Made by a program: the position numbers and the translations under genes
Notes under the pieces: generated by a model
The model's input: only the letters and a program-made list of their open reading frames with translations
What the model was told of the DNA's origin: nothing
Databases searched by the model: none
Shown here: positions 42,423 through 49,832 of the stretch, piece by piece
Layout of the letters: each line of letters opens with the position of its first letter
Position numbering within the stretch: position 1 is the first letter of the stretch
From: an uncultured Altererythrobacter sp.
GTDB lineage: Bacteria; Pseudomonadota; Alphaproteobacteria; Sphingomonadales; Sphingomonadaceae
Assembly (NCBI GenBank): GCA_946886565.1
Contig: CAMPIX010000002.1
Coordinates: forward strand, 1 to 64,000
DNA: 64,000 nucleotides
Direction: 5' to 3'

Positions 42423-42923
42423 CTACGGCAAATCTATGCCGACCCGGCCCGGCTGGACCACGCGGGCGCGGATCGGATCGCGCCTGTCGCCGGCAGGGCG
42501 CACGCGGATCCACTCGCCGACGGCGCCTTCTTCGAGCGCCTCGCCGTTGCGGGTCACGGTGAAGCCGCTGCCCTGGATGGCGATCGAGACCATCTCGCCG
42601 CGCGCGACGACCGGCTCCGAACTGGTGCCGCCCGAGCCGCCCGCGACGGGTACGAACAGGCGCCAGCCGCCCGCGATGGGACAGCGGACGAGCACCGTCC
42701 GATTGCTGCTGCCATACCACTCGAGCGCGAGCGGCATCGGGCATTGCGAGAGCTTGAGCCGGCGATCGACCGGCAGGCGCGCGCCGCCCTCGCCCCCGGT
42801 CGGCGCGCCGGTGAACTGCGCGACCTGACGGTCGATACTCGCCGGATCGTGAAACCCGGCGGCGACGGCGGGAATGGCGGCGGCGAGCGCACCGAGGGCG
42901 AAGGCTGCTTTGATCGTTCGCAT
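42423..42923 (-). CDS. flgA: Flagellar basal-body P-ring chaperone FlgA
   Basis: A 166-residue exported chaperone for P-ring assembly by FlgI. It has a signal peptide (about 1-21) and the SAF-like C-terminal domain (VVARGEMVSIAIQGSGFTVTRNGEALEEGAVGEWIRVR...GRVGIDLP). Two cysteines (QCP, RCP) could form a disulfide. A perfect sigma-54 promoter lies 36 bp upstream, inside the end of the preceding gene. Confidence 0.93.
   Translation of the reverse strand: MRTIKAAFALGALAAAIPAVAAGFHDPASIDRQVAQFTGAPTGGEGGARLPVDRRLKLSQCPMPLALEWYGSSNRTVLVRCPIAGGWRLFVPVAGGSGGTSSEPVVARGEMVSIAIQGSGFTVTRNGEALEEGAVGEWIRVRPAGDRRDPIRARVVQPGRVGIDLP
42426..42441. promoter_or_regulatory. Candidate FlbD operator CGGCAA-ATCT-ATGCCG
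   Basis: A 16-bp palindrome with one mismatch over the last codons of flgA. Two further half-sites (TTGCCG 42405-42410, CGGCAA 42378-42383) follow in the flgA-flgM gap, so three half-site clusters lie within 64 bp upstream of flgM. Confidence 0.45.
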
Positions 42924-42928
42924 GGATG

Positions 42929-43387
42929 TCACCTCTGGTTGGCGGTTGGGCCGGGGCTTGCAATCGCCGTGCCAGACTGTCTTCCGTCGAAGTCGAGCAC
43001 CGCGATCAGGTCGCCCCTCTGCGCCGGTTCGATCACGATCCGCGCGTTGCGTCCGGCTGCCTCGGCTTCGCGCGCAAGCGCGAGCGCGTCGCGCGTCGCT
43101 TCGGCCGTGTCGCCCGCCGGATGGCGCGCGACGATGGTGAGGTGCTGGCGATCGTCGCGCGGCTGACCGGCGAGCCATTCGCCGATCGGCGGCGCATTCG
43201 GCGCGGCGCGGTAGATTGCAAGCGGCTCCCCCCCGGCAGGCACCGGCGCGCCGGCGATGGGCGGCTCCGGCACAGCCTGGGCCGCATCGGGCTTTTCGGC
43301 CATTGCCGCGGCGGTGACCATGAACAGGATCAGCGCCAGGTCGGCGAGGGTGGTCTGCCAGCCGATACGGGCGGTCGAGGCGATCAT
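42929..43387 (-). CDS. ExbD/TolR-like single-span membrane protein
   Basis: A 152-residue protein with one N-terminal membrane helix bearing an aspartate (TLADLALILFMVTAAAMAE), the pattern of ExbD/TolR/MotB proton-channel subunits. The periplasmic part has a proline-rich linker, then a small alpha/beta domain (HLTIVARHPAGDTAEATRDALALAREAEAAGRNARIVIEPAQRGDLIAVLDF). No OmpA-like peptidoglycan-binding motif is present, unlike MotB at 52974. It overlaps the ExbB/MotA-like gene by 4 bp. Together they look like an extra energised pair within the flagellar cluster. Confidence 0.65.
   Translation of the reverse strand: MIASTARIGWQTTLADLALILFMVTAAAMAEKPDAAQAVPEPPIAGAPVPAGGEPLAIYRAAPNAPPIGEWLAGQPRDDRQHLTIVARHPAGDTAEATRDALALAREAEAAGRNARIVIEPAQRGDLIAVLDFDGRQSGTAIASPGPTANQR
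42959..42974 (-). promoter_or_regulatory. Sigma-54 promoter of flgA
   Basis: On the minus strand TGGCACG-GCGA-TTGCA is a perfect match to the sigma-54 consensus. It lies inside the last codons of the ExbD-like gene and would start transcription about 25 nt before flgA. Confidence 0.85.
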
Positions 43388-44037
43388 GCGGCTTTCGCTT
43401 CGTCGCCGGCGGCGTCACGCCGCGGAATCGAGCGCTCGACCGCGCTGGCGAGCCATTCGAGCAGTTCCTGCCGCTCCTGCTCCTCGGCACGCGCGCGCCG
43501 CCCCACCGCGCCGGCGAGCGGGCCGAATACGAAATTGGCGAACACCAGGCCGTAGAGCGTGGTGACCACCGCGGTCCCGATCGAGCGCGCGTAGTCCGCG
43601 TCCCCTCCTGCCGAAAAGCCGCCCAGCGCGACCAGCGTGCCCGCGAGGCCGAGAACGGGAGCGAGCTCGGCCGCTTCGCCGAGCACGCGCGCGGCGGTTT
43701 CGGCCGCGCGCTGGCGGCGGCTGCGGTGACGCTCGTGCTCGTCGTAGAGCGCGGTGATCGAGCGGTTGCGGATCAGCGCATCGCTGAGGTCGTCGAACTC
43801 GCCGTCGCCGAAGCTGTGCGGTTCGGCGCGCAGGATGCCGTTCTTGCCGATCTCGCGCACTTGCGCGGCGAGCTCAGAGCGCACGCGCACGCTGTCGAAC
43901 GGCTTGCTCGGCAGTTGCGCCAGTGCGCGCAGCGCGGCGCGCACATCGCGCCAGCCGCAGCGCAGCAGCGTGGCGGCAAGCGTGCCGCCGAGCACGATGG
44001 CGGCCGAAAGCGGGTCGAGCAATTGCATCACGTTCAC
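43384..44037 (-). CDS. MotA/TolQ/ExbB-family proton channel protein
   Basis: A 217-residue membrane protein. Helix 1 is at about 4-25 (LLDPLSAAIVLGGTLAATLL). Two later helices are at about 128-150 (APVLGLAGTLVALGGFSA) and 160-185 (IGTAVVTTLYGLVFANFVFGPLAGAV), which is the ExbB/MotA_ExbB domain. I chose GTG 44037 because GAGGAG precedes it at proper distance; readings from 44238 lack a site. Canonical MotA is encoded separately at 52109, so this is a second channel subunit. It is divergent from flgB across a 178-bp regulatory gap. Confidence 0.75.
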   Translation of the reverse strand: MNVMQLLDPLSAAIVLGGTLAATLLRCGWRDVRAALRALAQLPSKPFDSVRVRSELAAQVREIGKNGILRAEPHSFGDGEFDDLSDALIRNRSITALYDEHERHRSRRQRAAETAARVLGEAAELAPVLGLAGTLVALGGFSAGGDADYARSIGTAVVTTLYGLVFANFVFGPLAGAVGRRARAEEQERQELLEWLASAVERSIPRRDAAGDEAKAA

Positions 44038-44109
44038 GAGAATCTCCTCGAACGGGAAGAACGCCCGCATCGCGGCGCCATTCAGCCCTCGGCGGACATT
44101 TGCCGCTTC

Positions 44110-44125
44110 CGGCAAGCGCTTGCCG
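44110..44125. promoter_or_regulatory. Perfect 16-bp palindrome, candidate FlbD operator
   Basis: CGGCAAGCGCTTGCCG is fully self-complementary. Extra half-sites lie at 44100-44105 (TTGCCG) and 44145-44150 (CGGCAA), giving four half-sites in 51 bp. It sits 45 bp upstream of the sigma-54 promoter of flgB, a usual distance for an enhancer-binding protein. Confidence 0.65.
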
Positions 44126-44169
44126 CCGGTCGCCTGCGCCGCCCCGGCAAATGCGCTCCCCGCAAGAAC

Positions 44170-44185
44170 TGGCACGCTCTTTGCT
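44170..44185 (+). promoter_or_regulatory. Sigma-54 promoter of the flgBCDEFGHIJKL operon
   Basis: TGGCACG-CTCT-TTGCT is an exact consensus match with correct -24/-12 spacing. It lies 30 bp before the flgB ATG. FlbD encoded at 55768 keeps the GAFTGA loop that contacts sigma-54 and is the expected activator. Confidence 0.9.
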
Positions 44186-44215
44186 GGAAAGAGCCCGAAC
44201 ACGCAGGAGACTGTC

Positions 44216-44563
44216 ATGAGCAACGGCCTTTTCGGCATTCACGGTGCGGCGCTGGAGATCCGGGCGCAGCGCATGGGCATGCTCGGATCGAACATCGCCA
44301 ATGCGGCGACTCCGGGATACAAGGCGCGCGACATCGACTTCGCCGCCGCGCTCGAGGCGCGCATGGGCGGCGCCGACGCCGACGCGGCGATCGGATCGGC
44401 CACGCGCTACCGCGTGCCGGTGATGTCGAGCCTCGACGGCAACACGGTCGAGATGGCGACGGAGCAGGCCGAGTTCGCCGAGAACGCGGTCGCCTACACC
44501 GCCACGCTCAGCTTTCTGAACGGGCGGGTCGAGAAGCTCACCCGCGCGCTGAAGGGCGAATGA
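44216..44563 (+). CDS. flgB: Flagellar proximal rod protein FlgB
   Basis: A 115-residue rod protein exported by the flagellar system. It has the N-terminal rod/hook motif GMLGSNIANAATPGYKARDIDF and a C-terminal helix for coiled-coil packing. It is the first gene of the rod-hook operon, with GCAGGAG before ATG 44216, and overlaps flgC by 4 bp. Confidence 0.95.
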   Translation: MSNGLFGIHGAALEIRAQRMGMLGSNIANAATPGYKARDIDFAAALEARMGGADADAAIGSATRYRVPVMSSLDGNTVEMATEQAEFAENAVAYTATLSFLNGRVEKLTRALKGE

Positions 44564-44970
44564 CGATGTCGGGCCCGATGACCCTGTTCGATATCGGCCA
44601 GCGCGCCATGTCCGCCCAGCTGGTGCGGATGAACGCGGCCGCCTCCAACCTCGCCAACGCCGGCAGCGTCGCGGGCAGCGAGGAAGAAGCCTACCGCCCG
44701 CTGCGCCCGGTCTTCGCCGAGCAGCTCGACGCCGCGAGCGGCATGAGCACGGTGCGGGTCGACAGCGTGAAGCGCGCCGATGTCGCGCCGGTCCGCCGCC
44801 ACGAGCCGGGCCATCCGCTCGCCGACGCCGACGGCTACGTCTGGGCCTCCCCAGTCGATGAGAACGCCGAGATGGTCGAGATGCTCGAAGCCTCGCGCCA
44901 GTACCAGAACATGATCGAGGCGATGTCCACCGCCAAGCAGCTGATGCTCGATACGATGAGGATGAAATGA
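44560..44970 (+). CDS. flgC: Flagellar proximal rod protein FlgC
   Basis: A 136-residue rod protein. The N-terminal MNAAASNLANAGSV and C-terminal DENAEMVEMLEASRQYQNMIEAMSTAKQLMLDTMRM are the paired helices typical of FlgC. Start codons at 44560 and 44566 are both possible; the first overlaps flgB (ATGA). It overlaps flgD by 4 bp. Confidence 0.95.
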   Translation: MTMSGPMTLFDIGQRAMSAQLVRMNAAASNLANAGSVAGSEEEAYRPLRPVFAEQLDAASGMSTVRVDSVKRADVAPVRRHEPGHPLADADGYVWASPVDENAEMVEMLEASRQYQNMIEAMSTAKQLMLDTMRMK

Positions 44971-45254
44971 CCGTAGCAGCGACCAATGCCGCCGGCGCCG
45001 CGGGCGCGGCGGGGCTTGCCTCGACCGGGCGCGACTACGCGCAACTCGGCCAGGCCGATTTCCTGCGTCTGCTGACCGTGCAGATCCAGCAGCAGGACCC
45101 GTTCGACCCGGTCGATAACAAGGAGATGCTGGCGCAGATGGCGCAGTTCTCCTCGCTCGCCGGAATCAACGACGTCAACGCGACGCTCCAGAAAATCTCG
45201 GAGAAGCTCGACGTCCTCGCCGCCGCCCAGGCGGCCTCCACCCCCACCGAATGA
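44967..45254 (+). CDS. flgD: Hook cap protein FlgD, short form
   Basis: Only 95 residues, against about 220 in enteric FlgD. The conserved N-terminal segment is present (DFLRLLTVQIQQQDPFDPVDNKEMLAQMAQFSSLAGINDVNATLQKI), but the C-terminal tudor/fibronectin-like cap domains are absent and no remnant follows in the 19-bp gap before flgE. There is no sign of a frameshift. The operon position and the conserved core make the assignment firm. Confidence 0.9.
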   Translation: MTVAATNAAGAAGAAGLASTGRDYAQLGQADFLRLLTVQIQQQDPFDPVDNKEMLAQMAQFSSLAGINDVNATLQKISEKLDVLAAAQAASTPTE

Positions 45255-45273
45255 CGCACAGGAGTACGGAACA

Positions 45274-46086
45274 ATGTCTTTCTACACTTCGCTGAACGGG
45301 CTCAAGAACGCCCAGACCGACCTGGGCGTCATCGCCCACAACATCGCCAACGTCGAAACCAACGGTTTCAAGAAGGGCGGCACCCAGTTTGCCGACATCG
45401 TCGCGGGCTCGGCGCAGACCGATCCGCGCATGGTCAAGGGCATCGGCGCGACGGTCGAGGCGATCACGCAGAACTTCTCGCTCGGGCCGATCGAACAGAC
45501 CGGCGCCTCGCTCGATGTCGCGATCACCGGTGACGGCTTCTTCGCCACTCGTTCGGCCGAGTCCGGCAAGACGCTCTATACGCGCAACGGCGCGTTCGGG
45601 CTCGACGAGAACGGCTACATCACCGACGGCGGCGTGAACCGCCTGCAGGTCTTCCCGACCGACGCCAACGGCGTGCCGACCTCGACCACGCCGGTCGATG
45701 CGCTGGTTCCGCCGGTCAACGGCGCGGGCGCGGAATACGTCGGCGTCGTCGTCGGCAACGATGGACTGGTCTCGGCGTCTTATGCCGACGGTTCGGTCGA
45801 GCCGGTCGGCAGCATCGCGCTCGCCTCGTTCATCGTGCCCACCGGTCTCAAGCAGGTCGGTTCGTCGAATTGGGAATCGACCGGCATCTCGGGGGCTGCG
45901 AACTTCGGCTCACCCGGCTCCGGCCAGTTCGGCGCTTTGCTTTCGGGCGCGCTCGAGCGTTCGAACGTCGACATTGCGGAGGAGCTGGTCGGCCTGATCA
46001 CCGCGCAGCGCAACTTCCAGGCGAACGCCAAGGCGATCGATACCGCGACCCAGATCTCGCAGACGGTCATCAATCTGCGGACCTGA
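45274..46086 (+). CDS. flgE: Flagellar hook protein FlgE, short form
   Basis: A 270-residue hook protein, well below the about 400 of enteric FlgE. The N-terminal GVIAHNIANVETNGFKKG and the C-terminal LERSNVDIAEELVGLITAQRNFQANAKAIDTATQISQTVINL are intact. The missing length is in the middle, where surface domain D2 normally lies. It follows the short flgD and precedes flgF. Confidence 0.92.
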   Translation: MSFYTSLNGLKNAQTDLGVIAHNIANVETNGFKKGGTQFADIVAGSAQTDPRMVKGIGATVEAITQNFSLGPIEQTGASLDVAITGDGFFATRSAESGKTLYTRNGAFGLDENGYITDGGVNRLQVFPTDANGVPTSTTPVDALVPPVNGAGAEYVGVVVGNDGLVSASYADGSVEPVGSIALASFIVPTGLKQVGSSNWESTGISGAANFGSPGSGQFGALLSGALERSNVDIAEELVGLITAQRNFQANAKAIDTATQISQTVINLRT

Positions 46087-46093
46087 TCCGTCG

Positions 46094-46132
46094 CCAAGCT
46101 CGGGATGACCTTCGACAAGCTCAGGATGAGCG
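46094..46132. repeat. Short dispersed-repeat fragment between flgE and flgF
   Basis: Two tandem imperfect copies, AAGCTCGGGATGA and AAGCTCAGGATGA, joined by CCTTCGAC. The word TTCGACAAGCTCAGGATGA is a common dispersed repeat in sphingomonads. It occupies most of the 70-bp gap inside the rod-hook operon. Confidence 0.45.
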
Positions 46133-46156
46133 GGTCTAATTGAACGGAGAAGCGGC

Positions 46157-46897
46157 ATGGATCGCCTGATCTACACCGCCCTGTCGGGCATGAACGGATC
46201 GATGGAACGCCAGCGGGTGATCGCCAGCAACATGGCGAACGCCAACACCATCGGCTTCCGCGCGGAATTGCTCGACCAGCGGCCGGTCACCATCGACGGC
46301 GAGGCCCTCGACGTGCGCGCGATGCAGCGCGCCGAGGTCCGCGGCGCGGTGATGACCCCCGGAGAGATGACGCGGACGGGACACGATCTCGACCTCTACA
46401 TCCAGGGCAAGGCGCTGATGGCGGTTCAAGCGGCCGACGGCACCGAGGCTTATACGCGCCGTGCCGATCTCTCTATCTCGCCAACCGGCGCGCTCGTGAA
46501 CGGAGAGGGACGGCCGGTGATGAGCGAGGCGGGGCCGATCACCGTGCCGCTCGGCGCCAAAACCACGATCTCGCCCGACGGGGTGGTCAGCGTGACCGAT
46601 CCCGCGGCGCCCGAGGCGCCTCCGGTCGAAGTCGGGCGGATCAAGCTCGCCGGCTGGCAGGGCAGCCCGATTGCCAAGGGCCTCGACGGGCTGTTCAGGG
46701 TCGAGGGCGGCGGGATTCTTCCGACCGATGCCGAAGCGACCGTGATCACCGGCTCGCTCGAACAATCGAACGTGAAGCCGACCGAGGTGCTGGTCGAAAT
46801 GATCCAGGCGCAGCGGCTCTTCGACATGCGCAGCAAGCTCATCGCCACCGCGCGCGACTGCGACCAGGCCGGCGCGCAACTGATGCGTCTTGGCTGA
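46157..46897 (+). CDS. flgF: Flagellar rod protein FlgF
   Basis: A 246-residue proximal rod protein. It starts MDRLIYTALSGMNGSMERQRVIASNMANANTIGFRAEL and ends with the FlgE/F/G C-terminal helix EQSNVKPTEVLVEMIQAQRLFDMRSKLI. It is the expected length. GGAGAAG lies just before the ATG. Confidence 0.95.
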   Translation: MDRLIYTALSGMNGSMERQRVIASNMANANTIGFRAELLDQRPVTIDGEALDVRAMQRAEVRGAVMTPGEMTRTGHDLDLYIQGKALMAVQAADGTEAYTRRADLSISPTGALVNGEGRPVMSEAGPITVPLGAKTTISPDGVVSVTDPAAPEAPPVEVGRIKLAGWQGSPIAKGLDGLFRVEGGGILPTDAEATVITGSLEQSNVKPTEVLVEMIQAQRLFDMRSKLIATARDCDQAGAQLMRLG

Positions 46898-46926
46898 CGC
46901 GCCGAGACGACGAAAGGAAACCGACA

Positions 46927-47715
46927 ATGCCCACTTCCGCACTCCAGGTCGCCCGCACCGGGCTCGAAGCGCAGGACGCGCGTATGCGCGTGATCGCCAA
47001 CAACCTCGCGAACGTCGGCACCACCGGCTTCAAGAAGGACCGCGCCAACTTCGCCACGCTCGCCTATCAGGACGCACGTGTCGCCGGGCAGCGTTCCTCG
47101 GGCGAGACCGCATACGCCACCGGGCTCAACCTCGGCACCGGCGTCGCCATTCAGTCGACCAGCCAGATCGTGTCGCAGGGTGCGCTCAACACCACCGGCA
47201 ACGCGCTCGACCTCGCGCTCGACGGCGACGGCTATTTCCAGGTCGAGCTGCCCGGCGGCAAGCTCGGCTATACCCGCGCCGGCAATTTCACCCGTTCCGC
47301 CGAAGGGCAGCTGGTGACGCAGCAGGGCTATACCGTCCAGCCCGCGATCACGATCCCCGAAGGCGCGGGCGCGATCTCGGTTTCGCCCGACGGCATCGTC
47401 AGCGCGCAGATCGCGGGCGAGGCGGAGCCTGCCGAACTCGGCCAGATCCAGGTCGCGAGCTTCGCCAACCCGGGCGGGCTGCAGGCGATCGGCGACAACT
47501 TCCTGGTCGAAACCGCCGCCAGCGGCGCCGTTCAGCTCGGCCCGGGCGGCGAGCTCGGCCGCGGCAATATCCGCCAGGGGATGCTCGAGGCCTCGAACGT
47601 CAACATCGTCGAGGAGCTGGTCGACATGATCGAATGCCAGCGCGCCTACGAAATCAGCTCGAAGATGATCTCGGCGGTCGACGAGATGCTGCGCAACGCG
47701 AACCAGACGCTGTGA
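46927..47715 (+). CDS. flgG: Flagellar distal rod protein FlgG
   Basis: A 262-residue distal rod protein. Family marks are ARTGLEAQDARMRVIANNLANVGTTGFKKDRANFATLAYQ and the C-terminus LEASNVNIVEELVDMIECQRAYEISSKMISAVDEMLRNANQTL. Length and order after flgF are standard. Confidence 0.97.
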   Translation: MPTSALQVARTGLEAQDARMRVIANNLANVGTTGFKKDRANFATLAYQDARVAGQRSSGETAYATGLNLGTGVAIQSTSQIVSQGALNTTGNALDLALDGDGYFQVELPGGKLGYTRAGNFTRSAEGQLVTQQGYTVQPAITIPEGAGAISVSPDGIVSAQIAGEAEPAELGQIQVASFANPGGLQAIGDNFLVETAASGAVQLGPGGELGRGNIRQGMLEASNVNIVEELVDMIECQRAYEISSKMISAVDEMLRNANQTL

Positions 47716-47723
47716 GGACGACA

Positions 47724-48392
47724 ATGAACCGCAATCTTCTTCGCGCCGCCATCGTGGGCGGTTCCGCGCTCGCGCTCGCCGCTTGCGGGCCCGAGCGCTC
47801 GGCCGGCTTCCAGGCCGCGCTGCCGCCGCCGCCCGCGCCGGTCGTCGCGCAGGCCCCCGCCAACGGCGCGATCTTCCAGGTCACGAACGGCTTCACCCCG
47901 CTCTACAACGGCAACCGTGCCAGCCAGGTTGGCGATCTCGTCACCGTGGTGCTGCTGGAACGCACCTCGACCTCGAAGTCGGCGGGTTCGAACACCAAGC
48001 GCGACGGCGGTTTCTCGCTGACCCCGCCGAGCATGGGCCCGTTCTCGTTCAACCCCAATGTCCTTAATTCTTCGGGGCAATCGTCGTTCAAAGGTCAGGG
48101 GGACGCCTCCCAGACGAGCACCTTCAGGGGGGACATCACCGTGACCATCGCCGAAGTCCGACCCAACGGCACGGCCCTCATTCGCGGCGAGAAGGTGATG
48201 GAGTTGAGCCAGGGCGAGGAATGGATCCAGCTTTCGGGCATCATCCGCCTGGCCGATATCGACCAGAACAACTCGATAGCCTCGCCGCGGATCGCCGATG
48301 CGCGCATCACTTACGCGGGCAAGGGCGCGGTCCAGCGCGCCAGCCGCGAAGGCTGGCTGTCGCGGTTCTTCAACATCGTGACCCCGTTCTGA
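47724..48392 (+). CDS. flgH: Flagellar L-ring lipoprotein FlgH
   Basis: A 222-residue outer-membrane L-ring subunit. The lipoprotein signal has lipobox LAAC. FTPLYNGNRASQVGDLVTVVLLERTSTSKSA, GDASQTSTFRGDITVTIAEVRPNGTALIRGEK and IIRLADIDQNNSIASPRIADARITYAGKG are characteristic of FlgH. It lies between flgG and flgI. Confidence 0.97.
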   Translation: MNRNLLRAAIVGGSALALAACGPERSAGFQAALPPPPAPVVAQAPANGAIFQVTNGFTPLYNGNRASQVGDLVTVVLLERTSTSKSAGSNTKRDGGFSLTPPSMGPFSFNPNVLNSSGQSSFKGQGDASQTSTFRGDITVTIAEVRPNGTALIRGEKVMELSQGEEWIQLSGIIRLADIDQNNSIASPRIADARITYAGKGAVQRASREGWLSRFFNIVTPF

Positions 48393-48402
48393 GGAGGCTG
48401 CC

Positions 48403-49500
48403 ATGATAAGAACCATCCTCCTGGCCATCGCTGCGCTCGCCGCCTCCATCGCCGCACCTGCATCGGCAGAGCGCGTGCGCGATCTGGGCACGTTCCAGTC
48501 GGTCCGCTCGAACCAGTTGACCGGCTACGGCATCGTGGTCGGGCTCGACGGATCGGGCGACGACAACTTCGCCTATGTCACCCAGGCCATGCGCGGAGTG
48601 TCGGATCGCTTCGGGCTGCAACTTCCGCCCGGTGTGAACCCGGCGCTCAAAAACGCTGCGGCGGTGATCGTCACCGCCAGCCTGCCCGCGTTCGCCAAGC
48701 CGGGCCAGCGGATCGACATCACCGTGTCGACTATCGGCAAGGCAAAATCGCTGCGCGGCGGGGCGCTGGTTCTGACCGCGCTCTACGGCGCGGACGGGCA
48801 GGTCTACGCGATGGCGCAGGGCAACCTCGCGGTCGGCGGGCTCGGAGTGTCGGGCCGCGACGGCTCGAAGCTTACCGTCAACGTACCCACGGTGGGGCGG
48901 ATCGCCGACGGCGCGACCGTCGAACGCGCGGTCGCGACCGGTTTCGCCGAGCGCGATGTGCTGCGCTGGAACCTCTATCAAGCCGATTTTCTCACCGCCA
49001 CGCGGGTGCGCGACGCGATCAACGCGCGCTATCCGGGGATGGCCGTGGTGGAAGACGGTGTCACCCTGGCGCTGCGCTTGCCCTACGGCGCCAACGAGCG
49101 TGCCGGCATCATGGCCACGATCGAGATGCTCGACATCGACCCGGCCGAAGCCGCGGCCAAGGTGATCGTCAACAGCCGCACCGGCACGGTGGTGATTTCC
49201 AGCGCGGTGCGCCTGTCGCCGGCGGCGATCAGCCACGGCAGTCTGGTGGTGCGGATCGACGAGAATCCCACCGTGGTCCAGCCCGCGCCGTTCAGCGAGG
49301 GCGAGACCGAGATCGAGGAAGACACCGCGATCGATGCCTACGAAGAGGGCAACCGCGTGACGATGCTCGAGCCGGGCGCTTCGCTTGCCGAGCTGGTCGA
49401 CGGACTCAATATGCTCGGGCTCTCCCCGTCGGACCTCGTCGCAATCCTCGAGGCACTCAAGCAGGCCGGCTCGCTCAAGGCCGAGATGGTGATCATATGA
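48403..49500 (+). CDS. flgI: Flagellar P-ring protein FlgI
   Basis: A 365-residue periplasmic ring protein with a signal peptide (about 1-22). Marks include RVRDLGTFQSVRSNQLTGYGIVVGLDGSGDD and VVISSAVRLSPAAISHGSLVV, with the C-terminal LAELVDGLNMLGLSPSDLVAILEALKQAGSLKAEMVII. It overlaps flgJ by 4 bp. Its chaperone FlgA is encoded on the other strand. Confidence 0.97.
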   Translation: MIRTILLAIAALAASIAAPASAERVRDLGTFQSVRSNQLTGYGIVVGLDGSGDDNFAYVTQAMRGVSDRFGLQLPPGVNPALKNAAAVIVTASLPAFAKPGQRIDITVSTIGKAKSLRGGALVLTALYGADGQVYAMAQGNLAVGGLGVSGRDGSKLTVNVPTVGRIADGATVERAVATGFAERDVLRWNLYQADFLTATRVRDAINARYPGMAVVEDGVTLALRLPYGANERAGIMATIEMLDIDPAEAAAKVIVNSRTGTVVISSAVRLSPAAISHGSLVVRIDENPTVVQPAPFSEGETEIEEDTAIDAYEEGNRVTMLEPGASLAELVDGLNMLGLSPSDLVAILEALKQAGSLKAEMVII

Positions 49501-49829
49501 CCTCGCCGATCTCCCTCGCGAGTGCCAACGCCGGGCAGGCGATCGTTTCGGCCAGCGCGCCGGGCGGGACCGAGCGCGAGCGATTGGCCGAGGCGGCCAA
49601 GCAGTTCGAGGCGATCTTCGTGCGGCAGATGCTGTCGGCCGCCCGCAAGACCGATTTCGGCGGCGACGACCTGTTCGGCGGTTCGGGCGACGAGACCTTC
49701 CGCGAGATGCGCGACGCGCGCTTCGCCGAAGTCGCCGCGACCACCGGCTCGCTCGGCCTCGCAGCCCAGATCGAAGCGCAGCTTGCGCGCTTCGTGGAGC
49801 CTCATTCGCGCGAAGCCCGGAGGGACTGA
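49497..49829 (+). CDS. flgJ: Rod-binding protein FlgJ, without muramidase domain
   Basis: A 110-residue protein with only the rod-binding domain: RERLAEAAKQFEAIFVRQMLSAARKTDFGGDDLFGGSGDETFREMRDARFAEVAATTGSLGLA. Enteric FlgJ adds a C-terminal peptidoglycan hydrolase, which here is likely supplied by the separate transglycosylase at 40748-41620, as in other alphaproteobacteria. Confidence 0.9.
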   Translation: MTSPISLASANAGQAIVSASAPGGTERERLAEAAKQFEAIFVRQMLSAARKTDFGGDDLFGGSGDETFREMRDARFAEVAATTGSLGLAAQIEAQLARFVEPHSREARRD

Positions 49830-49832
49830 CGC

